28,012 bases of DNA from an uncultured Gammaproteobacteria bacterium (GTDB lineage: Bacteria; Pseudomonadota; Gammaproteobacteria; Arenicellales; Poriferihabitantaceae), in the NCBI GenBank assembly GCA_938021685.1, contig CALIFM010000079.1, positions 1 to 28,012 on the forward strand. The letters are read 5' to 3'. Under the pieces are notes generated by a model. The model was not told where the DNA came from and did no database searches. It worked only from the letters and a program-made list of their open reading frames with translations. The translations under genes and the position numbers were made by a program. Shown in pieces: positions 8,197 through 17,378 of the stretch. The stretch's first letter is position 1. Each line of letters starts with the position of its first letter.

Positions 8197-8655
8197 TTAA
8201 ATCTGGTTGCTTAGTTCGCTCAGTTGCATCTCATCGATGGCCTCATTCGCCAGCTCATCCGCCCGTTCATTGCCAGCAATCCCCGCATGACCCTTCACCC
8301 AATGCCACTGCACGGTGTGCTTATCATTCAAGGCATCCAAGCGGTGCCACAGTTCAACGTTTTTAACCGGTTTCTTGGCTGCCGTTTTCCAGTCACGTGC
8401 ACGCCAGCTTTCTAACCACTTAGTAATACCGTCTTTAACATAAACCGAATCCGTATATAAATCCACTTCGCATGGGCGCTTTAAAGCTGCCAAGGCCTCG
8501 ATCGCTGCTAGCAATTCCATCTGGTTATTGGTGGTGTCGTGCTGCGCGCCTTTAAGCTCTTTCACTTTGTCACCATAAGCCAAACTTGCCCCCCAGCCCC
8601 CAACACCCGGGTTTCCGCGGCATGCGCCGTCGGTGTAAATCACCACTTTTTTCAT
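8197..8655 (-). CDS. rnhA: Ribonuclease HI
   Basis: It cleaves the RNA strand of RNA-DNA hybrids such as R-loops and primers. All catalytic residues of the family are visible: Asp9 (YTDGACRGNPG), Glu47 (NNQMELLA), Asp69 (LYTDSVYV), His123 (KGHAG) and Asp133 (NERADELA). The length of 152 residues and the basic WRARDWKTAAKKPVKN handle region match bacterial RNase HI. Its ATG overlaps the stop codon of the upstream methyltransferase gene (TGATG), indicating translational coupling, and dnaQ follows at once. Confidence 0.98.
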   Translation of the reverse strand: MKKVVIYTDGACRGNPGVGGWGASLAYGDKVKELKGAQHDTTNNQMELLAAIEALAALKRPCEVDLYTDSVYVKDGITKWLESWRARDWKTAAKKPVKNVELWHRLDALNDKHTVQWHWVKGHAGIAGNERADELANEAIDEMQLSELSNQI

Positions 8656-9404
8656 CAGTTTTTCTTGATCTGCGCCGGAACTGGATTTAAAATTTTCAGC
8701 CAGTCACGCTTACTCTGTGCGCGGGTTTTAGCCATCTTACTGTAAATCTGTTTCTTTGCCACTAACACATATACCCCTCCACAAATGGGCCACCAGCGGT
8801 CTCCCGCGCCGTCTAAAAATGCCATATGCTTACGCATCTTCTCGCTTTGCACGGGCAACTTATAATCAAGCATCGAGGCCCCAAGCGGACTAAACCCTAG
8901 CAAGCTCAACCAATCTTGTACTTGCTTTAAGCCTAAAAAACGTGCGTTATACGGCGGTGTTTTGCCAAGTGACAAGCGTCTGCGGACGCCCCAAAAGCTA
9001 ACAGGATTAAAGCCCGTCAACACTAACACTCCTTCCGGACTGATCACTTGACTAGCCTCGCGCAACGCTGCAACTGGGTCTTGGCAATAATCCAGTGTAT
9101 GCATCATCATCAGCAAATCAATGCAATTTTCACCAAACGGTAATGCCTCAGGCACGGCCAGCACGTCACAACTGGGTGAAGGCTTACTGCACACATACAA
9201 ACAATTTTCCACATTCAAACTTTGCGTGACCGCCAGCCACGGGGCGCCTATCTGCAGCGCAAACTTATAATAACTTTGCGGCACTAGTTTCGGCAATAAA
9301 TCAGCCTCAGACTGCAACAAATTTTGCCCTAAGCCAGTGGCAAACCAATCAGGCAAACCAGCTTGGGCAACTTGCATTTCGTTGCAGTTAGCTGTAAGCC
9401 TCAT
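8655..9404 (-). CDS. yafS: YafS-like putative SAM-dependent methyltransferase
   Basis: A 249-residue class I methyltransferase-like protein of unknown substrate. The second half of the fold is recognisable: the acidic strand-4 region (ENCIDLLMMMHTLDYCQDPVA) followed by EASQVISPEGVLVLTGFNP, the usual post-motif pattern of type-11 methyltransferases. The N-terminal glycine-rich SAM motif is weak, as is common in this family. The identification leans on context: the E. coli gene yafS sits next to rnhA, as here, although gloB, its usual other neighbour, is absent and dapE is divergent instead. It is the first gene of the unit leading to rnhA and dnaQ. Met10 or so is an alternative start. Confidence 0.75.
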   Translation of the reverse strand: MRLTANCNEMQVAQAGLPDWFATGLGQNLLQSEADLLPKLVPQSYYKFALQIGAPWLAVTQSLNVENCLYVCSKPSPSCDVLAVPEALPFGENCIDLLMMMHTLDYCQDPVAALREASQVISPEGVLVLTGFNPVSFWGVRRRLSLGKTPPYNARFLGLKQVQDWLSLLGFSPLGASMLDYKLPVQSEKMRKHMAFLDGAGDRWWPICGGVYVLVAKKQIYSKMAKTRAQSKRDWLKILNPVPAQIKKN

Positions 9405-9443
9405 CAGATTTTAAAAGCGAACGAACTGGCATTTGGCGGCCAA

Positions 9444-9449
9444 ATTATA
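9444..9449 (-). promoter_or_regulatory. Putative -10 box for yafS-rnhA-dnaQ
   Basis: A TATAAT hexamer on the minus strand lies about 40 bp before the yafS start in the 127-bp divergent gap with dapE. The hexamer 17 bp upstream (TGCAGC) is a poor -35. The call rests mainly on the perfect -10 and the position. Confidence 0.4.
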
Positions 9450-9531
9450 TCCGCGCTATTTGTTGTGCTGCACATGCTCTCATTGTAGCATTACGCTCTT
9501 GCTTGAACCAACCCATGCCATGCCCTAGTCC

Positions 9532-10668
9532 ATGACAATTTCAGCCACCAACCAACTTGCCATTGAATTGATTCGCTGCCCTTCGGTGACCCCATTGGAC
9601 GAAGGCTGCCAAGAGCTCATTAAAGCACGGCTGGCCCCACTGGGCTTCGCCGCGGATGACCTACACCAAGCAGATGTTAAAAACTTATGGGCCACTCGGG
9701 GCGACAATGGCCCAATCATCGTGTTTGCTGGCCACACCGACGTAGTGCCCACCGGTCCCGTGGAACAGTGGCAACACCCGCCGTTTGCTGGTCACACGCA
9801 AGATGGCTATCTACACGGACGCGGGGCTGCTGACATGAAAGGCAGCATTGCCGCCATGGTCACCGCCACTGAACGCTTCATCACCAAGCACCCCAATCAC
9901 TCAGGGCGCATTGGTTATTTAATCACCAGTGATGAAGAAGGCCCCGCCCTACACGGCACTAAAGCAGTGATGGAAAAACTGGCACAACGCGATGAGACGA
10001 TCGATTATTGCATCGTCGGCGAACCCACTTCAAGTAACAGTTTGGGCGATACCATCAAAGTCGGTCGTCGTGGCTCGATCAACTGCGTGCTAACAATAAT
10101 AGGCCAACAAGGGCATATTGCCTACCCGCAATTAGCCGACAACGCCATCCACCGCGCCTTGGCGGTGTTAGAAGAAATTAAAAACACCGAGTGGGATGCG
10201 GGTAACAAGCAGTTTCCACCCACCAACCTGCAGTTTTCCAATGTGCATGCCGGCACAGGCGTCACCAATGTGATTCCGGGTGCATTAGCAGCCACTTTTA
10301 ACTTACGCTTTTCACCCGAGATCACTGACACCCAGATACGCGAACGCGTGGAAGCCATTGTGGCCAAACATAAGGTGCAAGCCAAATTTGAATGGACCTT
10401 GTCCGGCCAGCCATTTCAAACGCAATACGCCGACTTAGTGCAAGCAGTGGAAAAAGCGATTGAAAAGCATACGGATAAAAAACCAGAGCTGTCTACTTCA
10501 GGCGGCACTTCAGACGGCCGTTTTATTGCCCCTTCTGGTGCACAAGTGATTGAGCTGGGGCCCATTAATGCCACTATTCATCAAGTAGATGAAAAAATTT
10601 CGATGGCGGATTTAGATCAACTCTCTGAGATTTATGAATCAGTGCTAGAAAACTTGCTGCTAAATTAA
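9532..10668 (+). CDS. dapE: Succinyl-diaminopimelate desuccinylase
   Basis: A dinuclear zinc hydrolase that makes LL-diaminopimelate and succinate in the lysine and peptidoglycan pathway. At 378 residues it matches the family. Metal ligands and catalytic residues are visible: His68 and Asp70 in FAGHTDVVPTG, Asp101 in HGRGAADMKGS, and Glu135/136 in ITSDEEGPA. The dimerisation domain follows with VGRRGSINC. The C-terminal signature STSGGTSDGRFIAP and the late His in NATIHQVDEK complete the site. It is alone on the plus strand, divergent from yafS and convergent with aroC. Together with lysC it shows the succinylase branch of lysine synthesis. Confidence 0.98.
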   Translation: MTISATNQLAIELIRCPSVTPLDEGCQELIKARLAPLGFAADDLHQADVKNLWATRGDNGPIIVFAGHTDVVPTGPVEQWQHPPFAGHTQDGYLHGRGAADMKGSIAAMVTATERFITKHPNHSGRIGYLITSDEEGPALHGTKAVMEKLAQRDETIDYCIVGEPTSSNSLGDTIKVGRRGSINCVLTIIGQQGHIAYPQLADNAIHRALAVLEEIKNTEWDAGNKQFPPTNLQFSNVHAGTGVTNVIPGALAATFNLRFSPEITDTQIRERVEAIVAKHKVQAKFEWTLSGQPFQTQYADLVQAVEKAIEKHTDKKPELSTSGGTSDGRFIAPSGAQVIELGPINATIHQVDEKISMADLDQLSEIYESVLENLLLN

Positions 10669-10886
10669 GTAACAAGTACCTAAGCCCTTACCACCCCGCG
10701 CTTTTTTAAGCTGCCACAACTTGCCATAGTAAGCCAACGTCTCCAGCAGCTTGTATAGACACAAACCTTATGTAGTGCTGCCACTGAAACAGCGCTGTGT
10801 ATGGCATTGCGAGCGCACCATATCTGCATCCATTACACTGTCAATTAACACATGCCCAAAGCAGCCGATAAAGGCGTGATGAGTGA

Positions 10887-11945
10887 CTAACCATTCTGCC
10901 CACGCTGACGCAGCACATGGTCCATCAGCACAATCGCCGTCATTGCTTCCACAATCGGCACGGCACGGATACCCACGCAAGGGTCATGGCGGCCTTTGGT
11001 CACCACTTTTACTTCATCGCCATTTACATCAACCGACTTGCCTGCTGTCGTGATACTGGAAGTGGGTTTAAACGCTACGCGAGCGATCAAATCTTGCCCG
11101 CTAGAAATACCACCCAACACACCGCCTGCATTATTCGTCAAAAAACCTTTTTTGGTGATTTCATCGCGATGCTGTGTGCCCGTTTGCGCAATGCAGGCAA
11201 AGCCTGCGCCAATCTCCACTCCTTTTGCAGCATTAATACTCATCAATGCATGAGCAATGTCAGCATCCAGCCGGTCAAACACAGGCTCACCTAAGCCTGC
11301 TGGCAAATTATTTGCCTGCACCTCCAAGCCAGCACCCACCGAATTACCATCGCGACGCAAACGCTTGATTTCAGCTTCCAATGGTTCAACTGCTGAACTA
11401 TCAGCACAAAAAAAAGGGTTTTTCTGCACTTCGTCCCAACTCTTAAACGGAACAGTCAAATCACCCATTTGATATAGATAGGCACGCACTTGGCTACCAA
11501 ACTGCTCAAATAAGTATTTCTTTGCAATTGCACCCGCTGCCACCCGCATCGCGGTTTCACGTGCTGATGAACGCCCGCCGCCGCGATAATCACGCACGCC
11601 ATATTTAGCCTGATAGGTTAAATCTGCATGGCCTGGCCGAAACTGATCTTTAATGTTTGAGTAATCCCTTGACCTCTGGTCTTCGTTACGGATGAGTAAG
11701 CCAATCGGCGTACCAGTGGTCTGTCCTTCAAACACGCCCGATAAAATCTCAACAGTGTCGTTTTCTTTGCGCTGCGTGGTGAATTTAGACTGCCCTGGTT
11801 TACGTCGGTCTAGCTCAGGTTGCAAGTCCGCTTCGCTCAGCGCCATGCCAGGCGGGCAGCCATCCACAATTGCACCTAAAGCCAAGCCATGGCTTTCACC
11901 AAAAGTGGTAACAGTAAAACTTTGTCCTATGGTATTTCCTGGCAC
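10887..11945 (-). CDS. aroC: Chorismate synthase
   Basis: It converts 5-enolpyruvylshikimate-3-phosphate to chorismate with reduced FMN, the last step of the shikimate pathway. The N-terminal signature GNTIGQSFTVTTFGESHG is clear, as are DRRKPGQSKFTTQRKE, FRPGHADLTYQAKYG, DYRGGGRSSARET and the C-terminal GRHDPCVGIRAVPIVEAM. Length 352 is typical. The start codon is GTG (complement of 11943-11945) with a weak AGAG upstream; the family normally starts at this residue. It follows hflD on the same strand, 89 bp downstream, and converges with dapE over a 218-bp gap. Confidence 0.98.
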   Translation of the reverse strand: MPGNTIGQSFTVTTFGESHGLALGAIVDGCPPGMALSEADLQPELDRRKPGQSKFTTQRKENDTVEILSGVFEGQTTGTPIGLLIRNEDQRSRDYSNIKDQFRPGHADLTYQAKYGVRDYRGGGRSSARETAMRVAAGAIAKKYLFEQFGSQVRAYLYQMGDLTVPFKSWDEVQKNPFFCADSSAVEPLEAEIKRLRRDGNSVGAGLEVQANNLPAGLGEPVFDRLDADIAHALMSINAAKGVEIGAGFACIAQTGTQHRDEITKKGFLTNNAGGVLGGISSGQDLIARVAFKPTSSITTAGKSVDVNGDEVKVVTKGRHDPCVGIRAVPIVEAMTAIVLMDHVLRQRGQNG

Positions 11946-12034
11946 AGTTCTCTATTAATTAAGGTCAATATTTAGATTGTATATTGTGCGGCACGCTGAA
12001 GGCAGTGTTTTCTGCGACTTGTTTATCCAAAAAA

Positions 12035-12685
12035 CTAACTACGCAAAGCCTCGATGCCCTGCACATACCCTTTACGCAGCAACATTACATGCCAACGACG
12101 CCCGCCCAATTGCTGCCACAAGTACGCCGCACGCACTCCCGCAAACAAAGCCGTACGCAAACGTGCCACGTTATCTTCATTCGATAGCTTACCCTTCGCT
12201 CCATTGACCATAATGCGCGGTGGTAACTGACTAAGGGTTTTTTGGTACAAGCTACCCAGCTCTGCATACAAGTCTCGCAATTCATCGCTATCGTACTCAC
12301 CTTCATCATCGCTCTGCAAAGCACGGCTATGCATAATGTTGATCTCTTGCAATTGCTGGCCAATGATACCCTGGGTATTGTTAGCACGGCTTAAGCGTGT
12401 GGCTAGTTGATCCATCGCCATCATATAGCCCATCTGAGTTTTTGCGCGAGAATTAGACTGCCCACCTAGCAGCATCCGTAAATTGTTTAGACCTAATTGC
12501 AAATCGCCAGCGCCGCCAAACACAGCTAAGGTGTCGTCCGCTTCAATGTTAAGCACACTACGAGCCGAGGCAACTAAAGCCGCTTGGTCAATACTTGGAT
12601 CCTCAGCAATTTGCACAACCAAACTAGCTGCTTGGCACACCCCCGCCAATGCGAGCACTTTGTCTTTAGTGACATTAAAACTCAT
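12035..12685 (-). CDS. hflD: High frequency lysogenization protein HflD homolog
   Basis: HflD is a peripheral membrane protein known in E. coli for binding phage lambda CII; its housekeeping role is unclear. The 216-residue, largely helical protein carries the family pattern: a start with VLALAGVCQAASLV, the LGLNNLRMLLGG segment, YMMAMDQLATRLSR, and the C-terminal LRTALFAGVRAAYLWQQLGGRRW block followed by a short basic tail. In E. coli it lies between mnmA and purB; here it follows an S9 peptidase gene by 20 bp and precedes aroC, so the context is different. It should not be taken as a phage gene. Confidence 0.93.
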   Translation of the reverse strand: MSFNVTKDKVLALAGVCQAASLVVQIAEDPSIDQAALVASARSVLNIEADDTLAVFGGAGDLQLGLNNLRMLLGGQSNSRAKTQMGYMMAMDQLATRLSRANNTQGIIGQQLQEINIMHSRALQSDDEGEYDSDELRDLYAELGSLYQKTLSQLPPRIMVNGAKGKLSNEDNVARLRTALFAGVRAAYLWQQLGGRRWHVMLLRKGYVQGIEALRS

Positions 12686-12705
12686 GTTTCTATCTTTTAC
12701 CCAAT

Positions 12706-14721
12706 CTAGCCTTGCTGTTTCAAAATACGTTGATAAAACTGCACCTCTTTATTTAGGGCATCAATGCGGTTCGCTGCTTGCCGAAAACCATGACCCTCAC
12801 CTGCATATTCTACATATTCGTGGTCAATGCCGCGACGTTTTAACACTTGCACCACTTCGTGGGACACCGCAGGTGGCACCACTTTATCGTCCAAGCCCTG
12901 AAATAAGATCACAGGGCTGCTAATTTGGTCCATCTCAAAAATCGGCGAGCGGCTGATGTAAGCGCTGCCCTTTTTGCGTGCTGTTTCAGGGGTAAATACC
13001 TCGTCAATGAGGCGGTCAGTGTAGTGCGACTCAAACTTATGAGTGATTTCGGACAAAGTGATCAAATTACCAATGCCATAATAACACGCACCTGCGCAAA
13101 ACAAATCACCATAGCGTGTCAACGCACGCAGCACGGCATAGCCTCCAGCACTGCCGCCGCGAATACACACTTTATTGGCGTCGACTAAATCAATACCAAC
13201 AAAATAGGCTATCGCATCACGAATATCACTGGCATCAATCTCACCCCACCCACCTAACAAGCTTTGCCGGTACGCACGGCCTTGGCCGGTGCTGCCGCGG
13301 TGGTTTACATCAATCACAGCGAAGCCTAAACCAGTAAAATATTGCACTAATAACGACAAACTGCGTGTGGCGCGGCTAGTGGGGCCACCGTGCACCATGA
13401 CGATAGCCGGTGCTGGTCCAAACTCGCCCTCCACTACTGGATTTTTTGGTGGATAAAAATTGGCAAAAGCCTGCGCACCATCTTGGGTAGGATAAGCATG
13501 CATCTCGCCTAGTGATATCGCCGCCTGCGACAACAAATCAGGTACCGCATGCAGCACGCTTGCATGATTATTTTGAGTCAAGTTAACTTGCACTACTGCA
13601 GGCTCTTGATCTGCATAATACGCCACAGCACACACTATGCTAGTTTGCTGCGGCATCTGACTCAGCTGCACCAAGCTTGCACAAACTGGTAATACGCTTT
13701 TCACCACACCGCCTTGTAGCGGCACTTGTACTAACTCATCTCCTGCTTCACTGGTGCGAACGGCAATCAAATGCTGCGCATCCACTTGCAACCAACGGCG
13801 CTGTCCAAACACCCAGTGTGCTTCACCATACTCTGCTTCATCGGTCGTTAGTGGTTCCACTTGCGGCTGACTATCAGCCTCATCAAAAGTACAACGGTAT
13901 AAATTCCAATAACCATCAGCTGTTTGCCCAAGCACATCGGCAACCTGGTCGCTGTCTTTGGCATACACCAAACTGCCGTCGCCCAAAAAATTCAACTGAC
14001 ATAATGCACTATTACCATCACTGCCATCAAGGCAGCGCGTCGCTTCTACTATCATAGTAGCTGCATCAATATTTAGGTCAGCAATATGCAGCTCGGTAGC
14101 ATCCCACGGCATGTTCGGATGCTGCCATTGCAGCCACGCAATTTGTTTGCCATTGGCAGATATGCAGGGGCAAGCATAAAAATCAGCACCACTAACAACA
14201 GTCTGCACTTGGCCTATTTCTTGCAAATTCGCCGTAAGCTTGATCAAACTGAGGCAGTTTTCATTCTCCTGCCCTTCGCGACTGCGTTCTTGCACAGCAA
14301 GCAAACAGTTAATTGCTGGATTTACGCTTAAATCCGCAAAGCCAACATGGCCTTCGCCACCGTTTGCCAATAACTGCACATCAGATAATTCATTTTGTTG
14401 CAGCTGCGCGGGCGTCGGCAATCGTTGATAATACAAACTGCCGTCATGGCTATTATTGAAATACAGTACATCATCAAATACGCAAAACGCCTTACCGCCG
14501 TATTCATGCACAGCGGTGCGCACTTGATAGGCTGCTGGAGTCACTACCACTGTAGCACCATCAAATAACGTGCAAATGGCCATTCGCCCTTTATCGTCAC
14601 TTAAGGATTCCAGCCAAAATAATTGGCCATGACTACTATAAAACGGATAAGCTGGTGCGCCCTGACGCGCGAAGATGGCGTCGATCTGTAGCTGGCTGGG
14701 CCAATGTCCTTGCTCGGGCAT
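12706..14721 (-). CDS. S9 family (prolyl oligopeptidase-type) serine peptidase
   Basis: A 671-residue cytoplasmic-looking protein with no signal peptide. Residues 1 to about 400 form a repetitive beta-rich region consistent with a propeller. Residues 410-671 form an alpha/beta hydrolase domain with the oxyanion region VMVHGGPTSRA, the nucleophile elbow RGGSAGG (Ser524), an Asp in GLDDKVVPP (about 611/612) and a His in GEGHGF (His644). This is the catalytic triad order of dipeptidyl-aminopeptidase/acylaminoacyl-peptidase relatives, which cleave short peptides. The exact substrate cannot be told from sequence. It begins after the sucD terminator and leads into hflD with a 20-bp gap. Confidence 0.9.
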   Translation of the reverse strand: MPEQGHWPSQLQIDAIFARQGAPAYPFYSSHGQLFWLESLSDDKGRMAICTLFDGATVVVTPAAYQVRTAVHEYGGKAFCVFDDVLYFNNSHDGSLYYQRLPTPAQLQQNELSDVQLLANGGEGHVGFADLSVNPAINCLLAVQERSREGQENENCLSLIKLTANLQEIGQVQTVVSGADFYACPCISANGKQIAWLQWQHPNMPWDATELHIADLNIDAATMIVEATRCLDGSDGNSALCQLNFLGDGSLVYAKDSDQVADVLGQTADGYWNLYRCTFDEADSQPQVEPLTTDEAEYGEAHWVFGQRRWLQVDAQHLIAVRTSEAGDELVQVPLQGGVVKSVLPVCASLVQLSQMPQQTSIVCAVAYYADQEPAVVQVNLTQNNHASVLHAVPDLLSQAAISLGEMHAYPTQDGAQAFANFYPPKNPVVEGEFGPAPAIVMVHGGPTSRATRSLSLLVQYFTGLGFAVIDVNHRGSTGQGRAYRQSLLGGWGEIDASDIRDAIAYFVGIDLVDANKVCIRGGSAGGYAVLRALTRYGDLFCAGACYYGIGNLITLSEITHKFESHYTDRLIDEVFTPETARKKGSAYISRSPIFEMDQISSPVILFQGLDDKVVPPAVSHEVVQVLKRRGIDHEYVEYAGEGHGFRQAANRIDALNKEVQFYQRILKQQG

Positions 14722-14796
14722 CTACGAAGCGCTGCTTAAACTAAGTGAAATAAGAAATAAAACTGCGGAGTAACATATATTGACTGCGACTAAAGC

Positions 14797-14822
14797 AGCC
14801 TCGCCAAAAGATCAGCGAGGCC
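14797..14822 (-). terminator. Hairpin after sucD, likely terminator
   Basis: A 7-bp GC-rich inverted repeat (GCCTCGC at 14798-14804, GCGAGGC at 14815-14821) with a 10-nt loop lies about 28 bp past the sucD stop. On the minus strand it is followed by TGCTTTAG, a weak T-run, so termination may be partial. Confidence 0.5.
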
Positions 14823-14848
14823 GTCCAAGTCAAGCATAATAAAGGCCC

Positions 14849-15730
14849 TTAGCCTTTCAGTACCGACTGCATTAGCTCGCCAATGTCTGCTGGGTTTTCA
14901 GTTACGTGTACACCGGCGTTTTGTAAGGCTTTGATCTTCTCAGCCGCCGTACCTTTACCACCTGAAATAATCGCACCCGCGTGCCCCATACGCTTACCTG
15001 GAGGGGCAGTCACACCAGCAATAAAGCCCACTACTGGCTTGGTCATATTTTGTGCGATCCAATCGGCACACTCTTCTTCATCCGTGCCACCAATTTCACC
15101 ACACAACACCACACCATCAGTGTCGGGATCTTCATTAAATAACTTCACCACATCTAAGTGCTTCAAACCATTGACGGGGTCACCACCAATGCCCACGCAA
15201 GTTGATTGACCTAAGCCTAGCTGAGTCAGTTGATGCACCACTTCATAAGTCAACGTTCCCGAACGTGACACCACGCCAATCTTGCCTTTTTTATGAATAT
15301 AACCGGGCATGATGCCAATTTTGATCTCATCAGGCGTAATCACACCAGGGCAGTTAGGCCCAATCAAAGTAGTATTGGTCTCACGCAGACGGTGGCTGGT
15401 GGCAATCATGTCACGCACCGGAATTCCCTCAGTAATGCAAATCACCAGCTCCATCTCGGCTTCCACCGCCTCGTCAATCGCAGCAGCGGCATACGGCGGC
15501 GGCACATAAATCACCGACACATTACAGCCCGTCTCTTTGCGCGCTTCGGCCACAGTGTTGTACACCGGCACGTCTTCCACCATCTCACCACCTTTACCGG
15601 GTGTTACACCCGCCACAAAGGCTTGGTCACCAAAGGCATATTCGATGCAATGCTTAGTGTGAAAAGAACCCGTGTTACCCGTAATACCTTGGGTGACCAC
15701 CTTGGAGTTTTTATCAATTAATATCGCCAT
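14849..15730 (-). CDS. sucD: Succinyl-CoA ligase (ADP-forming) alpha subunit
   Basis: With SucC it interconverts succinyl-CoA and succinate with substrate-level phosphorylation. The 293-residue protein begins with the CoA-binding Rossmann domain (GITGNTGSFHTK, VYVPPPYAAAAIDEA type segment). The phosphohistidine is His250 in MGHAGAIISGGKGTA. GPNCPGVI and GEIGGTDEEECA are also typical. Its start lies 1 bp after the sucC stop, so the two subunits are co-translated. No 2-oxoglutarate dehydrogenase genes are in the window. Confidence 0.99.
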   Translation of the reverse strand: MAILIDKNSKVVTQGITGNTGSFHTKHCIEYAFGDQAFVAGVTPGKGGEMVEDVPVYNTVAEARKETGCNVSVIYVPPPYAAAAIDEAVEAEMELVICITEGIPVRDMIATSHRLRETNTTLIGPNCPGVITPDEIKIGIMPGYIHKKGKIGVVSRSGTLTYEVVHQLTQLGLGQSTCVGIGGDPVNGLKHLDVVKLFNEDPDTDGVVLCGEIGGTDEEECADWIAQNMTKPVVGFIAGVTAPPGKRMGHAGAIISGGKGTAAEKIKALQNAGVHVTENPADIGELMQSVLKG

Positions 15731-15731
15731 G

Positions 15732-16892
15732 TTATTTCACCGCTGCCACTGCTTTTTGGGCAGCGTCAGACATCGTAGTTGCAACTGTTAAAGCAATACC
15801 TGACTCTTCAAGAATCTGGCGACCTTTCTTCACGTTAGTACCTTCAAGGCGCACAATCAGCGGAATCGACAAACCTACTTCTTTGGCTGCCTGTACTAAG
15901 CCTTCGGCAATCACATCGCAACGCATAATACCGCCAAAAATATTGACCATAATCGCCTTTACTTGCGAGCTAGACAGCATAATTTTAAATGCGCCTGTCA
16001 CCTGCTCAGCCGTTGCGCCGCCGCCCACATCAAGAAAGTTAGCTGGCTCACTACCATAAAGCTTGATGATGTCCATAGTAGCCATCGCCAAGCCTGCACC
16101 GTTTACTAAACAACCAATGCTGCCATCCAATGCAATGTAGCTTAAACCATACTTAGAAGCCTCAATCTCATTAGGGTCTTCTTCATCGGTGTCACGTAAT
16201 TCAGGCCAGTTAGGGTGACGAAAATCAGCGTTCTCATCAAAGTTCATCTTGCCATCCAACGCAATTACGTCGCCGTCGCCCGTTACAATCAAAGGATTTA
16301 CTTCCAGTAAGGAAGCATCTTCACCTTGAAAGCACTCATATAAATTCATCATGAAATCCGCGCCCTGCTCCAACGAGGCCTTCGGGATACCAATGTTCTC
16401 ACTAAGCTGCAAAGCCTCATCGCGGGTCAAGCCAATATCTGGCTGCACAAACACCTTATGAATTTTCTCAGGCGTGGCTTCCGCCACTTCTTCAATTTCA
16501 GTTCCACCTTCGGAGCTGGCCATCAAGGTCACACGACGGCGTGAGCGGTCTACTACCGCACCGACGTACAACTCTTGAGCAATGTCTGCGCCCGACTCAA
16601 TGTAAAGGCGACGCACTTCTTGGCCTTCAGGGCCTGTCTGCGGGGTTACCAGTACTTTACCTAAAATTTCGGTAGCATATTCTTTCAGCTCATCACGGTT
16701 ACGTGCTAGCTTCACGCCACCCGCCTTGCCGCGCCCACCCGCATGGATCTGCGCTTTAACCACCCAAAAATCACCGCCTAAGGTGTCAGCCGCTTGCATC
16801 GCTTCATCAACGCTGAAGCAGGGCACACCCTTAGGAGTACGAATGCCGTATTCACGCAAACGCGCTTTAGCTTGATACTCATGAATTTTCAT
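15732..16892 (-). CDS. sucC: Succinyl-CoA ligase (ADP-forming) beta subunit
   Basis: The nucleotide- and Mg-binding subunit. The 386-residue protein has an N-terminal ATP-grasp domain (MKIHEYQAK; VKAQIHAGGRGKAGGVK) and the metal/nucleotide segment LLEVNPLIVTGDGDVIALD. The C-terminal ligase domain has NFLDVGGGATAEQV and NIFGGIMRCDVIAEG. It is the first gene of the sucCD unit. The 255-bp upstream gap separates it from tusA, whose terminator points toward it. Confidence 0.99.
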   Translation of the reverse strand: MKIHEYQAKARLREYGIRTPKGVPCFSVDEAMQAADTLGGDFWVVKAQIHAGGRGKAGGVKLARNRDELKEYATEILGKVLVTPQTGPEGQEVRRLYIESGADIAQELYVGAVVDRSRRRVTLMASSEGGTEIEEVAEATPEKIHKVFVQPDIGLTRDEALQLSENIGIPKASLEQGADFMMNLYECFQGEDASLLEVNPLIVTGDGDVIALDGKMNFDENADFRHPNWPELRDTDEEDPNEIEASKYGLSYIALDGSIGCLVNGAGLAMATMDIIKLYGSEPANFLDVGGGATAEQVTGAFKIMLSSSQVKAIMVNIFGGIMRCDVIAEGLVQAAKEVGLSIPLIVRLEGTNVKKGRQILEESGIALTVATTMSDAAQKAVAAVK

Positions 16893-17066
16893 TTAAGAAT
16901 CGTGTTTTTCAAAGAAGCGCTATATTGGAACACAGCGACTGCTTTTTTTCCACATTTGGACCAAAAAAGAACCTCAAATAAATTGTACTCAGAATACATC
17001 TCGCAAAAATGCCTTAAAACCCACTTAGACCATGCACATGTCTACTTTGCTCAAGCCATGAAAAAC

Positions 17067-17097
17067 TAAAAAAGGCTGGCCCAAAATTGGCCAGCCC
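17067..17097 (-). terminator. Strong rho-independent terminator of tusA
   Basis: A perfect 8-bp GC-rich inverted repeat (GGCTGGCC at 17074-17081, GGCCAGCC at 17089-17096) with a 7-nt loop is followed on the minus strand by six T's. It lies about 50 bp past the tusA stop and separates tusA from sucCD. Confidence 0.9.
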
Positions 17098-17147
17098 ATT
17101 CTTCTCTTATGTTGCTCGCCGCTTGCCAAGCCAACACCAATGAAGAT

Positions 17148-17378
17148 TTAAGTTTTTTGCATCAAGAAATGAAACTCTCCATCTTTTTCATCTGCAGCTT
17201 GCAGTTCGTTACCCGTTTGTGAAGCAAAAGCTTCGAAATCTTTGACTGAGCCTGGGTCAGTAGAAACAATTTTCAGCACTTCACCGGTCGCCATGCCATT
17301 GAGCGCTTTTTTAGCGCGCAAAATGGGCAAAGGGCAGTTCAAGCCACGCGCATCGAGTTCTTGGTCAAAATCAGCCAT
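17148..17378 (-). CDS. tusA: Sulfur carrier protein TusA
   Basis: TusA carries a persulfide on a single conserved cysteine and passes sulfur between proteins. In sulfur oxidisers it links cytoplasmic sulfur oxidation steps; in others it serves tRNA thiolation. The 76-residue protein has the signature LDARGLNCPLPILRAKKAL with the active Cys15, and a typical C-terminal FHFLMQKT. A good AGGAG site precedes the ATG. It is monocistronic with its own terminator. It is divergent from a bepA-like gene, a pairing also seen in Pseudomonas, so its place near sox may be ancestral and not a sulfur-oxidation cluster. Both roles remain possible. Confidence 0.95.
   Translation of the reverse strand: MADFDQELDARGLNCPLPILRAKKALNGMATGEVLKIVSTDPGSVKDFEAFASQTGNELQAADEKDGEFHFLMQKT

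Noticed and set aside
10768..10886. Minus-strand ORF running beyond the aroC stop in another frame, considered as a gene remnant
   Set aside because: Most of it shadows aroC, the part after the stop matches nothing I recognise, and it lacks a ribosome-binding site.
12035..12685. hflD as a sign of prophage
   Set aside because: HflD is a conserved chromosomal protein of gammaproteobacteria; no phage genes surround it.
17148..17378. tusA as part of a dedicated sulfur-oxidation gene cluster with sox
   Set aside because: tusA has its own terminator, points away from sox, and its pairing with the bepA-like gene is also found in bacteria that do not oxidise sulfur.
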